Below, in pieces: positions 44,012 to 54,217 of a DNA stretch of 64,000 nucleotides. The stretch's first letter is position 1. Each line of letters starts with the position of its first letter. Both the position numbers and the translations under genes were made by a program. The DNA lies in the NCBI GenBank assembly GCA_029378245.1, contig JARKIF010000003.1:1922001-1986000 (forward strand), read 5' to 3'. The notes beneath the pieces were generated by a model. It did not search any database and was not told the origin of the DNA. It saw only the letters and a list, made by a program, of their open reading frames with translations. The stretch comes from Roridomyces roridus. Taxonomy: Eukaryota > Basidiomycota > Agaricomycetes > Agaricales > Mycenaceae.

Positions 44012-45088
44012 ATGGCCCTCGTCGAGCTCCCCGCTGAGCTACTAATAGATTTTCCGCAATATCTTCACTCCCTCGAAGATCTCCTCTCCCTCTTCTCAAC
44101 CTGCAGGACACTGTACAATGCATGCAGCAATCCTGATCCCAAAATCATCCCTCATCTGGCCGCGCAATCTGGACGTGTATTCTTTCGTCCACACCCTCAC
44201 CTCCTCATTCTCGCTACGGCGCGCCAGGTAGCAGATTGGGCAGTCCAAGCCGATGACCGACGCTATCGGCTTGAAGTTGCCATTCACGGTGGCGTCGACA
44301 AGCTCCTCGAGCTGGCCCTCGATGTCGCGCAACTCACTATGGACGACATACGTCGGCTGTACACGTACAAATGCGACGTGCTCAATCCGTTAAATCGCCA
44401 GTTGGACGTGGCTGCGGGGCCTTCGAGCAGCCCGTCACCTCTGACGGTGTGCAATGACCCCGAAACGGCTTTGCTGTCGTGGGCCATCTACGGAGAACTC
44501 TTTCACCACTCCTACGATCTATTGTTCCAACCGCTCCCCGAGTTAAAGCCATTGAGCAGTCTCATCCGGTACAAATGGTTCGTATACTGCATGCCGGACG
44601 CCAACAGCTTCCACTACATGTGTTTCACCAAGTCAGATATCCCGGCCTTCTTCAAGGAATACGACAAAGAAGACCGGTACCAACAGCTTAGCATGACGCA
44701 AGCCACCGAAAATTTTCTCGACCGCAAACTATGGCAGGATAAGCTGGGGTTCGTTGAGGACCAGCAGGCGGAGGTGCGCGATCTGTGCATCTCCTGTGTG
44801 ATGCACATGGGCTGGAAGAGTTTGGAGATTCTCGTGAAGGGAGGTCCAGAACGGCTGCGTGGGGAGGTGGAGCAGATGGTGGAGGGGATCCACAGGCTTT
44901 TGGCTCAAGGTCAAGAGAGCGCCGATCGAGAACTGCGCAAAGTCGTCGGAGATCCATGGTTGCACACCGCATACATCTCTCTCGAAGCTGATCTCCATTT
45001 CACACTCTGGTCCAGTTGGGGTGGCGACGAGGACGACGAAGAGTTGATCAAGGCCATTAGTAGTGCTCCAGCTCCAGCTGGAACTTGA
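44012..45088 (+). CDS. F-box protein, intact copy 3
   Basis: Single-exon, 358 aa. It begins with the same F-box as copy 2 (ELPAELLIDFPQYLHSLEDL), and the first ~240 residues are close to identical to it. The C-terminal third (WQDKLGFVEDQQAEVRDLCI) is closer to the broken copy 1. Its 5' flank (CAGGAACCGGAAAATCTCA, GACATCCCC) also matches the flank of copy 1, and its 3' flank resembles copy 2 (CGTCGTAGTGGTTA). Likely SCF adaptor; target unknown. Confidence 0.85.
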   Translation: MALVELPAELLIDFPQYLHSLEDLLSLFSTCRTLYNACSNPDPKIIPHLAAQSGRVFFRPHPHLLILATARQVADWAVQADDRRYRLEVAIHGGVDKLLELALDVAQLTMDDIRRLYTYKCDVLNPLNRQLDVAAGPSSSPSPLTVCNDPETALLSWAIYGELFHHSYDLLFQPLPELKPLSSLIRYKWFVYCMPDANSFHYMCFTKSDIPAFFKEYDKEDRYQQLSMTQATENFLDRKLWQDKLGFVEDQQAEVRDLCISCVMHMGWKSLEILVKGGPERLRGEVEQMVEGIHRLLAQGQESADRELRKVVGDPWLHTAYISLEADLHFTLWSSWGGDEDDEELIKAISSAPAPAGT

Positions 45089-45282
45089 AGTGTAGTTTTG
45101 TCTCGACGTCGTAGTGGTTAAAGCACTTCGTGGTTGTACAACTGGTTAGAGAGCTGCCGATGCAAATGGACACCTTTGCAAAACATGAAGAATATAGTCA
45201 TAAAGTTCAGATGCCCAAGAAAAAACATTTGAACAGTGAATATCAGTGGTCCCATTGTCGTCTTGCAAACAACAGTATTGAT

Positions 45283-46969
45283 TTAGATGATACCCTTGTC
45301 TCTCAACTGTACTATCTGCTCAGCGCTGTAACCGAGCTCCTCCATAACCTCGTCAGTGTGCTCCGAGAGCCACGGAGGCGGCCGCGTGACCTTCATCTTC
45401 TCTCCATTGTAAGAAACCGCCGGAGCGACCAGCTTGATCTTCCCTGCTCTCGGGTGCTCGACCTCTACCGTCACGCCCCGCGCCACAGCCTGCGGATGAG
45501 CGAATGTCTGGGAGATGTTGTTGATTGGACCGAATGGAACCCTATACGACGGGTGAGATGGTAGGACTGGAAGAACAATAGCGACGAACCCCAATCCCGT
45601 AAACCGTTCAAGCCAATAACTACGATCTTGCTGCATCAATGCATTCTCGATGATGTTTATGAGTTCCGTGCGATTCTTGACGCGTGCCTCGTTGTTTATG
45701 AAGCGCGGGTCCTGCGAAAGCATGGGTTGGTCCAGAACCTTCTCACATAGGATGCGGAATTGTTTATCGTTTCCAGCGCCAATCATGAGGAAACCGTCCT
45801 TGCAGGGGAAAACTTGGTATGGTACGACGGAGGGGTGCGCGGTGCCGTGGCGGGTTGCCTCAGCGCCCGAAATGAGGTAGTTGGACGCGATATTGGCGAG
45901 GCCAGCGATCTAGAGCGGGTCAGGAAGAACAACCAACTATTCAAAGGGAACGTAGGTACCTGGGTTTCGAAGAGGTTGCAATCGATCCAGACCCCGACGC
46001 CCGTTTGTTGCCGGGAGAGCAGGGCGGCCATGATCGCACCGTGGGCGTAAAGACCCGTGGCAATGTCTGTAGCAGCAACACCGACTTTGGACGGAGGTCG
46101 ATCGGGCTCTCCGGTGCTGCAAGTGATTCGGTGCCGATTGATATGCTTGGAAACCTGGAGGACTCACATATGCATCAAGCCGGCTTCGGCCTCCACAATC
46201 ACGTCGTATCCAGCAGCCGTGCGGTACGGTCCCGTCTGCCCATATCCTGAGAGAAGGTGCATGAGGAAAACGTCAGAGACGTCCCCACTCTCCGGAGATG
46301 TATCCTTGAGCAAATACATTCCGAACAAACGCGGTGTGGCAAAAGATACATCTCCGAAGAAAGAGTGCAGAAAACTTACCAGTTATAGACGCGTAGATTA
46401 GACGTGGGTTGATCTTCTGGCAATCCTCAAAGCCCAACCCCATAGTTTCAAGCTTTCCGGACACAAAATTTTCCACAAGGACGTCCGCCCGTTCTACGAG
46501 CTTTCGCATGATTGCGAGGCCTGCGGGTTGCTTGAAATTGACCTGCACGACCTCAGTACACTTCGATTCGATACTTGGTAGACTCACAGTCATTGAACGC
46601 TTGTTCCGATTAGAGGATAGGTAGTAAGCAGACTCGGGCGGCAAGTGGGACGATTTGGGCGGGGCGGAAGACAGAAGAGGGGCAGAGGGAGGATTCCATG
46701 TTCCTGAAGCCAGTTACTCAGTGCCGAAATACTGGCGGGGAGAGTTTACTTGTGTCGTCCCCCCTAGAGATTTCCTCCACTTTTATTACGTCTGCACCCA
46801 GGTCCCCTAGAAGCATCGTCGCTGTTGGCCCGGCAAGAACCCGCGTAAGATCGAGTATGCGGACACCCTTCAGCGGTGGGGGCATCCCTTTCGGAAGTGG
46901 GGCGGCACGTCGGGTCTCGTAGCGAACATGGCGAAAAGAGGCTTGGGATAGAACTGGACGTCGCAGCAT
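45283..46969 (-). CDS. Family III CoA-transferase (CaiB/BaiF), SUGCT-like
   Basis: The N-terminus [20 protein letters not shown] looks like a mitochondrial presequence. Blocks typical of the family: [115 protein letters not shown]-type segment [40 protein letters not shown], and [20 protein letters not shown]. Spliced from several exons. Closest in pattern to succinyl-CoA:glutarate CoA-transferase (SUGCT) of lysine/glutarate metabolism, but substrate cannot be fixed from sequence. Confidence 0.86.
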
Positions 46970-47316
46970 ATTCGGAAAGATTATAGCCGGAGAAGGGAAC
47001 GGTTCATTGATGTGGCGGTGTGACATCGCGCCAAGGTCACGAACAGTGCAAATCACGGTGTCGTGACGGCTCGTGGGCCGTGGCGGTCCGGCCGGACGAT
47101 CCAATTGGGCACTTCCTTTGAGCTTTCTGGTTTCTTCTGAGAACTCTTGAATGGCTTCCAGACATGGCTGCTTTCATCGTTACGACTGCGACTCTGAATT
47201 GGCGCTGAAACCTTGAGGCCTTACTAATTGGTCTGCAGGACCGCATATTGCCGCAAAAGCTAATCTCTTTATGGCGCCTCGTGCCCAACGGCACCCATTG
47301 CTTGACCACAGTCCCC

Positions 47317-48411
47317 ATGAATGAATTACTTCCCTTGAAGAACAAGACTCTCCGGAAACTCAATGCACTACGGTACAAAGTAATGGTTTCTTTGAATCTT
47401 CTACAAGTGGTACTCAAACAAGTCCAGCATGAGAACAAAGCCGCTGAACACGCCCACATGCAGCACCAGCGCAAGCAGGCTGACGCTCCTGACGCTTCCC
47501 TGCAGAAAGCTTGGTTTCGATCAATGTTCCTAGTCCTCGAAGAGATTGATCAAGTCTTGCGTTGTGTCCCCAGTCGTGTGCCCATTCGATTTCTTGATCT
47601 TGGGTCCGTCGCGCGCATTACCCAGAGTCAAAAAACCACTAACAAATACAACAGCTGCTGCCCCGGCGGCTTCTCCTCTTACATTCTCGGTAAAAATCCT
47701 CACGCATCCGGAGTGGGTGTATCTTTGCCTGAGGAGAGAGGTGGCCACGCTTGCTTGCTCGACGAGGAGCAACTCTCGCGGTTCCAGCTCCATTGGGCCG
47801 ATCTGACACAATACCAGCTTGGCCCCACATTCATCGATGACCTCCGCTTGCAGGATTTCCCAGTTTCCCCGGGATTCGACATTGTCCTCATCGACGGGCA
47901 CCCGCTGCGCGCATGTGATTCGGCGCGAGGCGGCCATGACAACTTGTACATGCACGGGGACCGGCTTCTCATCTCCCAAGTACTGATAGGACTGCTTTGC
48001 GTTGGTCTGGGCGGCACCGTTATTCTGAAGCAGTCCAAGCCGGAGCGAATCATTACCTCGCAAATGATGTTTCTCCTAGACATCCTCTGCTTGGACGTGC
48101 GCACTTGGAAACCTGTCTGTATGCACAGCACCCGGGCGACTTTCTATGTGATAGCCAAGGGCTTTGGCTTGGGTGCACACGGTTTCAGGCGAAGAGAGAT
48201 ACTGGAAGGGCTCATGGATCTTTGGGTCCAGCTTTCTTACACAGATGGCACGGGGAGGAAATTGCGTGCCAATGACTTGGATTTCATTGTCGATCAAGAG
48301 ACGCTGAAGACGGTGTATGCTCCAAGACTGCGTGAGCTGAGCGAACATATTTGGACCACGCAGTCGAAATGCTTGGAGGGTTGGAGAGAGGCACAAGCCG
48401 AGGGATTTTGA
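47317..48411 (+). CDS. FtsJ-like SAM-dependent methyltransferase
   Basis: A Rossmann SAM site appears once a 51-nt in-frame intron (starting GTCCGTCGCG, about 47605-47655) is removed: IRFLDLG|CCPGGFSSYILGKN and GVGVSLPEERGGH. Then come FQLHWADLTQYQLGPTFIDD, GFDIVLIDGHPLR, LLISQVLIGLLCVGLGGTVI, LKQSKPERII and STRATFYVIAKGFGLG. Unspliced it would still be open, so the intron is inferred from family conservation. Members of this group are common in Agaricomycetes, often in several copies; the RNA or other substrate is unknown. The ATG at 47317 is the first in frame, but an upstream exon cannot be excluded. Confidence 0.82.
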   Translation: MNELLPLKNKTLRKLNALRYKVMVSLNLLQVVLKQVQHENKAAEHAHMQHQRKQADAPDASLQKAWFRSMFLVLEEIDQVLRCVPSRVPIRFLDLGSVARITQSQKTTNKYNSCCPGGFSSYILGKNPHASGVGVSLPEERGGHACLLDEEQLSRFQLHWADLTQYQLGPTFIDDLRLQDFPVSPGFDIVLIDGHPLRACDSARGGHDNLYMHGDRLLISQVLIGLLCVGLGGTVILKQSKPERIITSQMMFLLDILCLDVRTWKPVCMHSTRATFYVIAKGFGLGAHGFRRREILEGLMDLWVQLSYTDGTGRKLRANDLDFIVDQETLKTVYAPRLRELSEHIWTTQSKCLEGWREAQAEGF

Positions 48412-48423
48412 GTGACATGTATT

Positions 48424-48981
48424 CTATAACTTTGAGCGTATCTGTTGGGCCAATATAACAGCGTCGTCGTCTTCGAGCTCTGATCGACCCTCGAATTCCC
48501 GTTGATGCATCTCTCGTTGTGTGAGTGGCTCCTTTACAGGAGGTTCGGGTGCCTGCTTCCCGAAAGTCGGAGCCGGTATAACGTGGTAGTGAACGTGTGG
48601 TACTGCCTGTGCGTACTCCTGATTGCACACAACGTTCAGAGCCGTGTTATCAAGGGCTAGGGACATGAGTATTGCAACCAGAAATCTTCCAAGGAACGCA
48701 CCAAGAGTTAGAGCGTGCGCCACCTTGCTCACCGCCTCGCCAGTTGCCGCAGCAAGGTCTGCTGGGAGCTCCGACAGTCTTGAGTAGTGGACTTTGGGGA
48801 TTACAAGCGTGTGGCCTCTTCTCAGAGGGAGAATATCAAGTATCGCGAGCACCAGGTCGTTCTCATAAACCCGTACGGCTGGTAATTCGTTTCGGATTAT
48901 TCTGCAGAAGGTGCAGTCTGGTTCGCTCTGCCAGGAAGAGGGCCGGCCAACGTGAGCCTTGATGAGGAACGAGGTCATCAA
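48424..48981 (-). CDS. HIT-domain protein (HINT-like nucleotide hydrolase)
   Basis: Histidine-triad family: CTFCRIIRNELPAVRVYEND, LAILDILPLRRGHTLVIPKV, ALNVVCNQEYAQAVPHVHYH, VIPAPTF. The catalytic triad HxHxH is HVHYH. A 43-44 nt intron (GTGCGTTCC...CCCTAG) between AHALT and LALDN removes a hydrophobic insertion that would otherwise disrupt the fold. The C-terminal tail is charged (REFEGRSELEDDD). Likely a nucleoside phosphoramidate hydrolase. Confidence 0.9.
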   Translation of the reverse strand: MMTSFLIKAHVGRPSSWQSEPDCTFCRIIRNELPAVRVYENDLVLAILDILPLRRGHTLVIPKVHYSRLSELPADLAAATGEAVSKVAHALTLGAFLGRFLVAILMSLALDNTALNVVCNQEYAQAVPHVHYHVIPAPTFGKQAPEPPVKEPLTQREMHQREFEGRSELEDDDAVILAQQIRSKL

Positions 48982-49074
48982 GGCAGGGAGTTATACGAGG
49001 GAACGCCAAGAGGCACAAGCGTGTGATGGCCTATCACAGTCGCGTCAAACGCGTCTTTGCTTTCCTCCCTCGCC

Positions 49075-49809
49075 ATGGAAGTGGACGCGCCACCACCACC
49101 GACCCCGCAACTCTTGCAACCCATTCTACCCGCGCCACCAATCGCAATCGCACCACTCGCTCCCAATGTTGAGCAACCCGCCAAGAAAAAGAAGGAAAAG
49201 AGGGAAGCACCTAAAGTCGAACGCCCACCTGGCAAGACGCTGCTTCCGATCTCAAAGGTCCAACATATTATCAAGGCAGACAAAGTACGCGTCGCTCCTT
49301 TGCATCTATGCACCCATGGACACGTTCTACTGCAGGATATTGCCATTGTCGCGAAAGAAGCCACTTTCCTCATCTGTTGTGCAACAGAGGAATTCATTAA
49401 ACGGTTCGGGGAGGCGGGTATGGCGCAGGCAGAGAAGGATAAACGAACAACGCTGCAATACAAAGATATGGGTGCGTGTCTGTCCAACCAAATTGGCTGT
49501 GGCATTCACTTGTTCCAGCCACCGTCGTGCGCAAGGCCGACGAGTTCTTGTTTTTGGAAGGTCAGTTTTACCATCTTCCGTCTCTTGCCGCGTTCATCTT
49601 CCCCAGAAATCATTCCCTGGACATTCCCCGAGGCAGCAACAAAGCGTCCAGTCAAGTCGACAAACACGATCGGCGGCACTGGCGCCCCCACTCTCTTGGA
49701 CCAATTTATGGTGAAGCCGAATGTTGGGGAGGAGCAGCGTATAATTACAAACGAGGACGGTACTATGCATGTAGCAGACACGAATGTTGCAGAGGAGGAT
49801 TTATCGTAA
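49075..49809 (+). CDS. Histone-fold protein, Dpb3/POLE4-like
   Basis: Pro-rich N-terminus, then KKKKEKRE and a CBF/NF-Y-type histone fold: GKTLLPISKVQHIIKADK|DIAIVAKEATFLICCATEEF, IKRFGEAGMAQAEKDKRTTL, QYKDM|ATVVRKADEFLFLEEIIPWTF. Three introns are needed to join these; each restores the fold. LPxxKVxxIIKxD and KDMxxxVxxxD are characteristic of Dpb3/POLE4/CHRAC small subunits of DNA polymerase epsilon or chromatin remodellers. NF-YC is the main alternative, but the NF-YC-specific signature is not obvious. Head to head with the HIT gene, 93 bp between starts. Confidence 0.82.
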   Translation: MEVDAPPPPTPQLLQPILPAPPIAIAPLAPNVEQPAKKKKEKREAPKVERPPGKTLLPISKVQHIIKADKVRVAPLHLCTHGHVLLQDIAIVAKEATFLICCATEEFIKRFGEAGMAQAEKDKRTTLQYKDMGACLSNQIGCGIHLFQPPSCARPTSSCFWKVSFTIFRLLPRSSSPEIIPWTFPEAATKRPVKSTNTIGGTGAPTLLDQFMVKPNVGEEQRIITNEDGTMHVADTNVAEEDLS

Positions 49810-49863
49810 CGGCGTTATTCGGCTCGGACTGCCGGATTTGTGAGCAGCGGGCTCGCTCTCACC

Positions 49864-52800
49864 ATGAAGGTCATTTCAACATTTCACCAGCCGTCCTCGG
49901 TTCTGTCTTCGGTGAAATGCAATCTCGACTCCTCCGACGTTCAGCATCTCGTTGTCGCCAAAATCAACAGTCTCGACGTCTATTCTATCAATCCGGAAGG
50001 CCTTAAACAGATATGCAGTTGGGCAGTCTGGGGCAACATCTTGTCCGTCAAAGCCGTGCCTACCGGTGTGGGTCTCTTCCGCCAGAGTTCTTCCAGTTAC
50101 TCACAAGACGATAGGCTTCTCACTCGAATCTCATTGTGCTGCTGGATCATCCACATCCCGAGCTGGTGTTTCTGAGCTATTCCAATGGCGTCTTGTCCGT
50201 GACCAAGCGCCTCGAGTTGTTCGAACGGAATCAGCGTCCAGCAGAATTCTTCACGGATGTCCTTGTCCACCCCAGTGGAAAATGTGCCGTTGCAATGTGC
50301 TACACGGGCAAGCTGAAAGGAATCTACCTCAAGGCAGGACTTTTTGAAGGGGACTTTGATATGTCGTGCGTTCGTTCGCTTTGAACTCTATGCCTTGGAT
50401 CTGACCTCGTCGAATAGCATGAGAGAGCTCACTGTCCTCTCCCTTGCATTCCTTCCATCATCCCGGCCTGCGATTGCCATCCTGCATTATGACCATACAG
50501 GTCGTGTGCAGCTACTCGCGCGCGATATCCTGGAAACAGACATCTCTACGAACCCCTCCGCTCTTCTACACCCTACCCCCATCGCGACCAAAGTCCTTCC
50601 CTATCCAGAGGACCCCGTGCCAAAGCTCATACCTGTCCCTTGTCCCGAAGCATTCCTTCATGTAAAAGGCGGAGACGGGGAGGAGGACGACAGCCAATGG
50701 TTCATTGGAGGTCTACTTCTTGTTGGTGGAACCCGAATCCTGCTCTATGAAATGGTATCTGCACGTGGGCAAGCAAAGCAAAGCAACAAGCGCCGAAAAT
50801 TAGAGAAAGGGAAAGAGAGTGGGGATAAAGCCGAGCAAGAAAAGGCTGCCGAAAAACAGCGTGAACGCGACACGCGGAAACGCAAGCCCAAAGCAGCTGT
50901 TGACTGGCCTTGGAGCGAAATCACATCGTTCTGCGCGCTTGATGGCGAACCGTTTCGCTACCTCATTGGCGACTCGTTTGGACGTCTCGCGATGCTTTCG
51001 TTGCACGATGTCCCGAACAACGGGCTTATTCTCATACCTCTGGGACAGACATCTCCATCAACAACACTCAGTTATCTAACCAGCCAAGTTCTATTCGTGG
51101 GCTCTCATGCAGGGGATTCTCAGCTAGTACAAATAAGCTCGAATCCCCTGTCGTCTTCGAATGACCCCACGTTGCCCATACCTTCAGATATCACCACAGT
51201 ACCTGCTAGTCGACTCACACCACCACGTTCTGCCAAGGGGAAGGCGAGGGAGGAGTATTCCGAGCCACTTCGAGATTGTGTGCTTGACGTCAAGGGCCCC
51301 TTCCTGCGGGTCATTCAGACATTCAAGAATATTGCTCCGATTTTGGACGCTACTTTGGTGGATACGGATGATAGTGGACATGTAGGTTCATTCATTTCTT
51401 GCGACTTTTACCTGATTTCTTTGGATAGCAACAAGTCGTTACTTGCTCAGGAGGTCAGAACACCGGTTCGATTAATGTCATCCGCAAGGGGGCTGATTTC
51501 CAGCAATTGGCGACCGTCCATGGGATGCCGCACACTGTCGGAGTGTTTGCTCTTCGTAGGACATATGACGATATGTGGGTCGGTTTACTTGGTGTTTTGA
51601 GCATTGTCTTGAAATTTCTCGCACAGATTCGACAGCTACCTTCTTGTGTCCACTCCCCAGGATACATATGCCTACGAGATCAAGGGCGAGGACGCATTGG
51701 AACAAACAGAATCCATCGGTGATGCCTCCTTTGCTCAGGGACGTACATTGGCTGCTAGGAATGTTCAAAAGATCAAAATCATTCCTGCGGTCAGGAGGGG
51801 GCCCGCAATTATAACTCCGGAAAAGACGGAATATCACGACACAGCGCTGGTGGTCCAAGTCACCTCCAATGGCGCGTTCCTTCTGGAGTCTGAGATGAAC
51901 ACATTTACGCAGGTCAACGACTACAAAGTGCCTCAGGGTACTCAAATAGTTGCTGCGAGCATCAACCCCAGCCAAACGGTACTGGCGTTGAACAACGGCA
52001 AGTTGGTGTGCCTCGAGGTCAATGGAAGCACCAAAGCTTTGGATGTCAAGCGCCAATCGGATACGATTCTGGGCCATCGGGAGGTCTCTGCACTATCCTG
52101 TTTACCACTCCACAGCCGTCTCAGCACATCCGACCTCATCGTGGTCGCCTATTGGCAGAGCAACGTCGTGCAGATGCTGCAGCAGGCGCAGGACGGTTTT
52201 GTCTCGCTCTGCAAGACGGAATCCTTGCCTGCAGTCGTGCGAAGTCTCTTGCTGTACGACTTTGGAGCCTATGGTGATTCACATCCTTACCTCATGGCTG
52301 GGCTCGGAGACGGCTCGTTTGCGTATTTCACGTGGAACGATCAGGGACGGACTTTGGGTGCTGCGAAATTGACGTCTTTGGGGAATCTGCCAGTCGGGTT
52401 TACGCCATGTCTCGTGGATGGCAAGAGGGCGTTGTTTGCGGCTGGCAGCAGAGCGGTGGTGCTCTCGTGGGATAGGGATGGTTTGCAGCAGTCCCCAGTG
52501 ATGTTGAAAGTGCGGTTACTCACTCCCGCACGAGTTTGACAATGTTCTGACTCTTTACAGGAAGTGACTGCGTCCGCCCAGATCCACAGCGAGCATTACG
52601 AGTCTTCCCTGATACTGGCTAACGAGTCTGCGCTGTTCATTGGTCGCGTCAAGAATGTGGACAAGATGCACATTCGATCGGTATGTTTTTTTGGTCATCT
52701 GACTATTCTCTTCGTTCATTTTCGCTTAGATTCCACTCGACCTCGATGTTCCACATCGAATAGTATACGCGCCCGCTCTCAAAGTTTTTGGTGTTGCATG

Positions 52801-54064
52801 CACACGGCAGGAGCCCACCCGCGTCGGGGAGCTTGAGCTTGGTCCCACCAGCTCGTTCCGGCTTTTGGACGATGTTACCTTCAACAGTCAGTGGATATTG
52901 CATACATTCAGCGTCCGTTTATCCATAATCTACCACAGACATCAGCCAGTTTAATTGCGAGCCAGACGAGGAAGTCACTTGCGTTACCATCATTACCTTG
53001 GAGCAAGATGATGGCGAATCCACTCCGTTCTTCTGCGTCGGCACGTGTACGTCTGGGTCTGAGGAAAAGATTCCTGGGAACGGCCGTCTCCTCATCTTCT
53101 CTGCGTATCCTACGGAAGCATCGAGATCGAATCCTCAACTTGCACTGGCCGCCTCTGCTGACGTCCATGGGTGTGTGTATGCAGTCACCACAGTCAAAGG
53201 GCTGATTGCAATTGGTGTCAATTCGGCGGTATGTCTATCCACATCTTTTTGGACTGCGCTGATTTCCGCAGACGATGTTATTCCGCCTGGACATCAATCC
53301 ATCATCAAAGACCTGCAAATTGCAAAAGGTCTCTGAGATGAATCACAATTATTTCGTGACCAGCTTGGTCGGCTACGAGAACAGGTTGTTACTCGGCGAT
53401 CGGATCAGCTCCATCTCTGTACTCGAAGTCTCCGACGACTACAAACTGCAAACGCTCGGGAAAGATCTGTCCCCTCTCGGCCCTGTATCTTTGGAAGCCG
53501 TGGATTTAAACCATCTCATCGTGGCAAACGTACGTCCCTCCCAATGAAAAATTCCGCTCATCAACTCACGTAGTTTGACAGGACACCCTCAACTTGATTT
53601 CCTTCACCTTTGACAAGGCGACACGGAAGCTGGACCGCGACGGCTTTTATCAGCAGGCCGACCTTATCAACAAATTCGTTCGAGGCGCAGTCGCTACGCC
53701 CGACGCAGGCAGCAAGTTTGCACCGATCCAATTGTTCTTCACGGCTTCGGGCCGAATCGGCGTGATCACCGACATCACTGATCGGCAGCTGAGTCTGGAT
53801 TTGACAGACCTGCAGCGCAACATTGTCAACACGACCGAAGGCGGGCACATGCATACCACGTTCCGGACACCCCAAACGTCGGCACGCCGCCGGATGGTAG
53901 AAAACGCCTTTGGTTTCCTTGACGGCGATTTGCTGGAGGAGGTACTGACTGCCTCGGCAGCGCAGTTGAGCAGGATTGCCGAAGGAACCAACGAGCATGA
54001 GCGCCTCAAACGCCCAGTAGAAGAGTTCCAGCAGCTGCTAAAGACACTACAAGCCCTGCACTAG
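49864..54064 (+). CDS. DDB1: DDB1-like UV-damaged DNA-binding protein 1
   Basis: A multi-exon gene for a protein of well over 1100 aa with the MMS1/CPSF-A architecture: three beta-propellers built from weak repeats. N-terminal blocks: VISTFHQPSSVLSSVKCNL, NLIVLLDHPHPELVFLSYSN, KRLELFERNQRPAEFFTDVL, VDPSGKCA-type VHPSGKCAVAMCYTGKL. Middle: LRVIQTFKNIAPILDATLVD and FDSYLLVSTPQDTYAYEI. C-terminal CPSF-A domain: VYAVTTVKGLIAIGVNS, NHNYFVTSLVGYENRLLLGD, SISVLEVSDDYKLQTLGKDL, FYQQADLINKFVRGA, PIQLFFTASGRIGVITDITD. DDB1 is the adaptor of CUL4 ubiquitin ligases. A Lys/Glu-rich loop (KRRKLEKGKESGDKAEQEK) is inserted in the N-terminal half. ATG 49864 was chosen as the first Met before the propeller. 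Exon 1 ends at 50067. Confidence 0.93.
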
Positions 54065-54217
54065 AATCAATGCGGAATCTGTAAAAAAAAATGTATATTA
54101 CTTCATGTGCGAGATCTATGGTATGCTATGTTCATGAGCGGTCGTAAAGTATTTGTTCGTGACGAGAGATGGTATATAAAAAAAGGTAATTGTCCAGTCG
54201 CAGGTAATAATGATACC

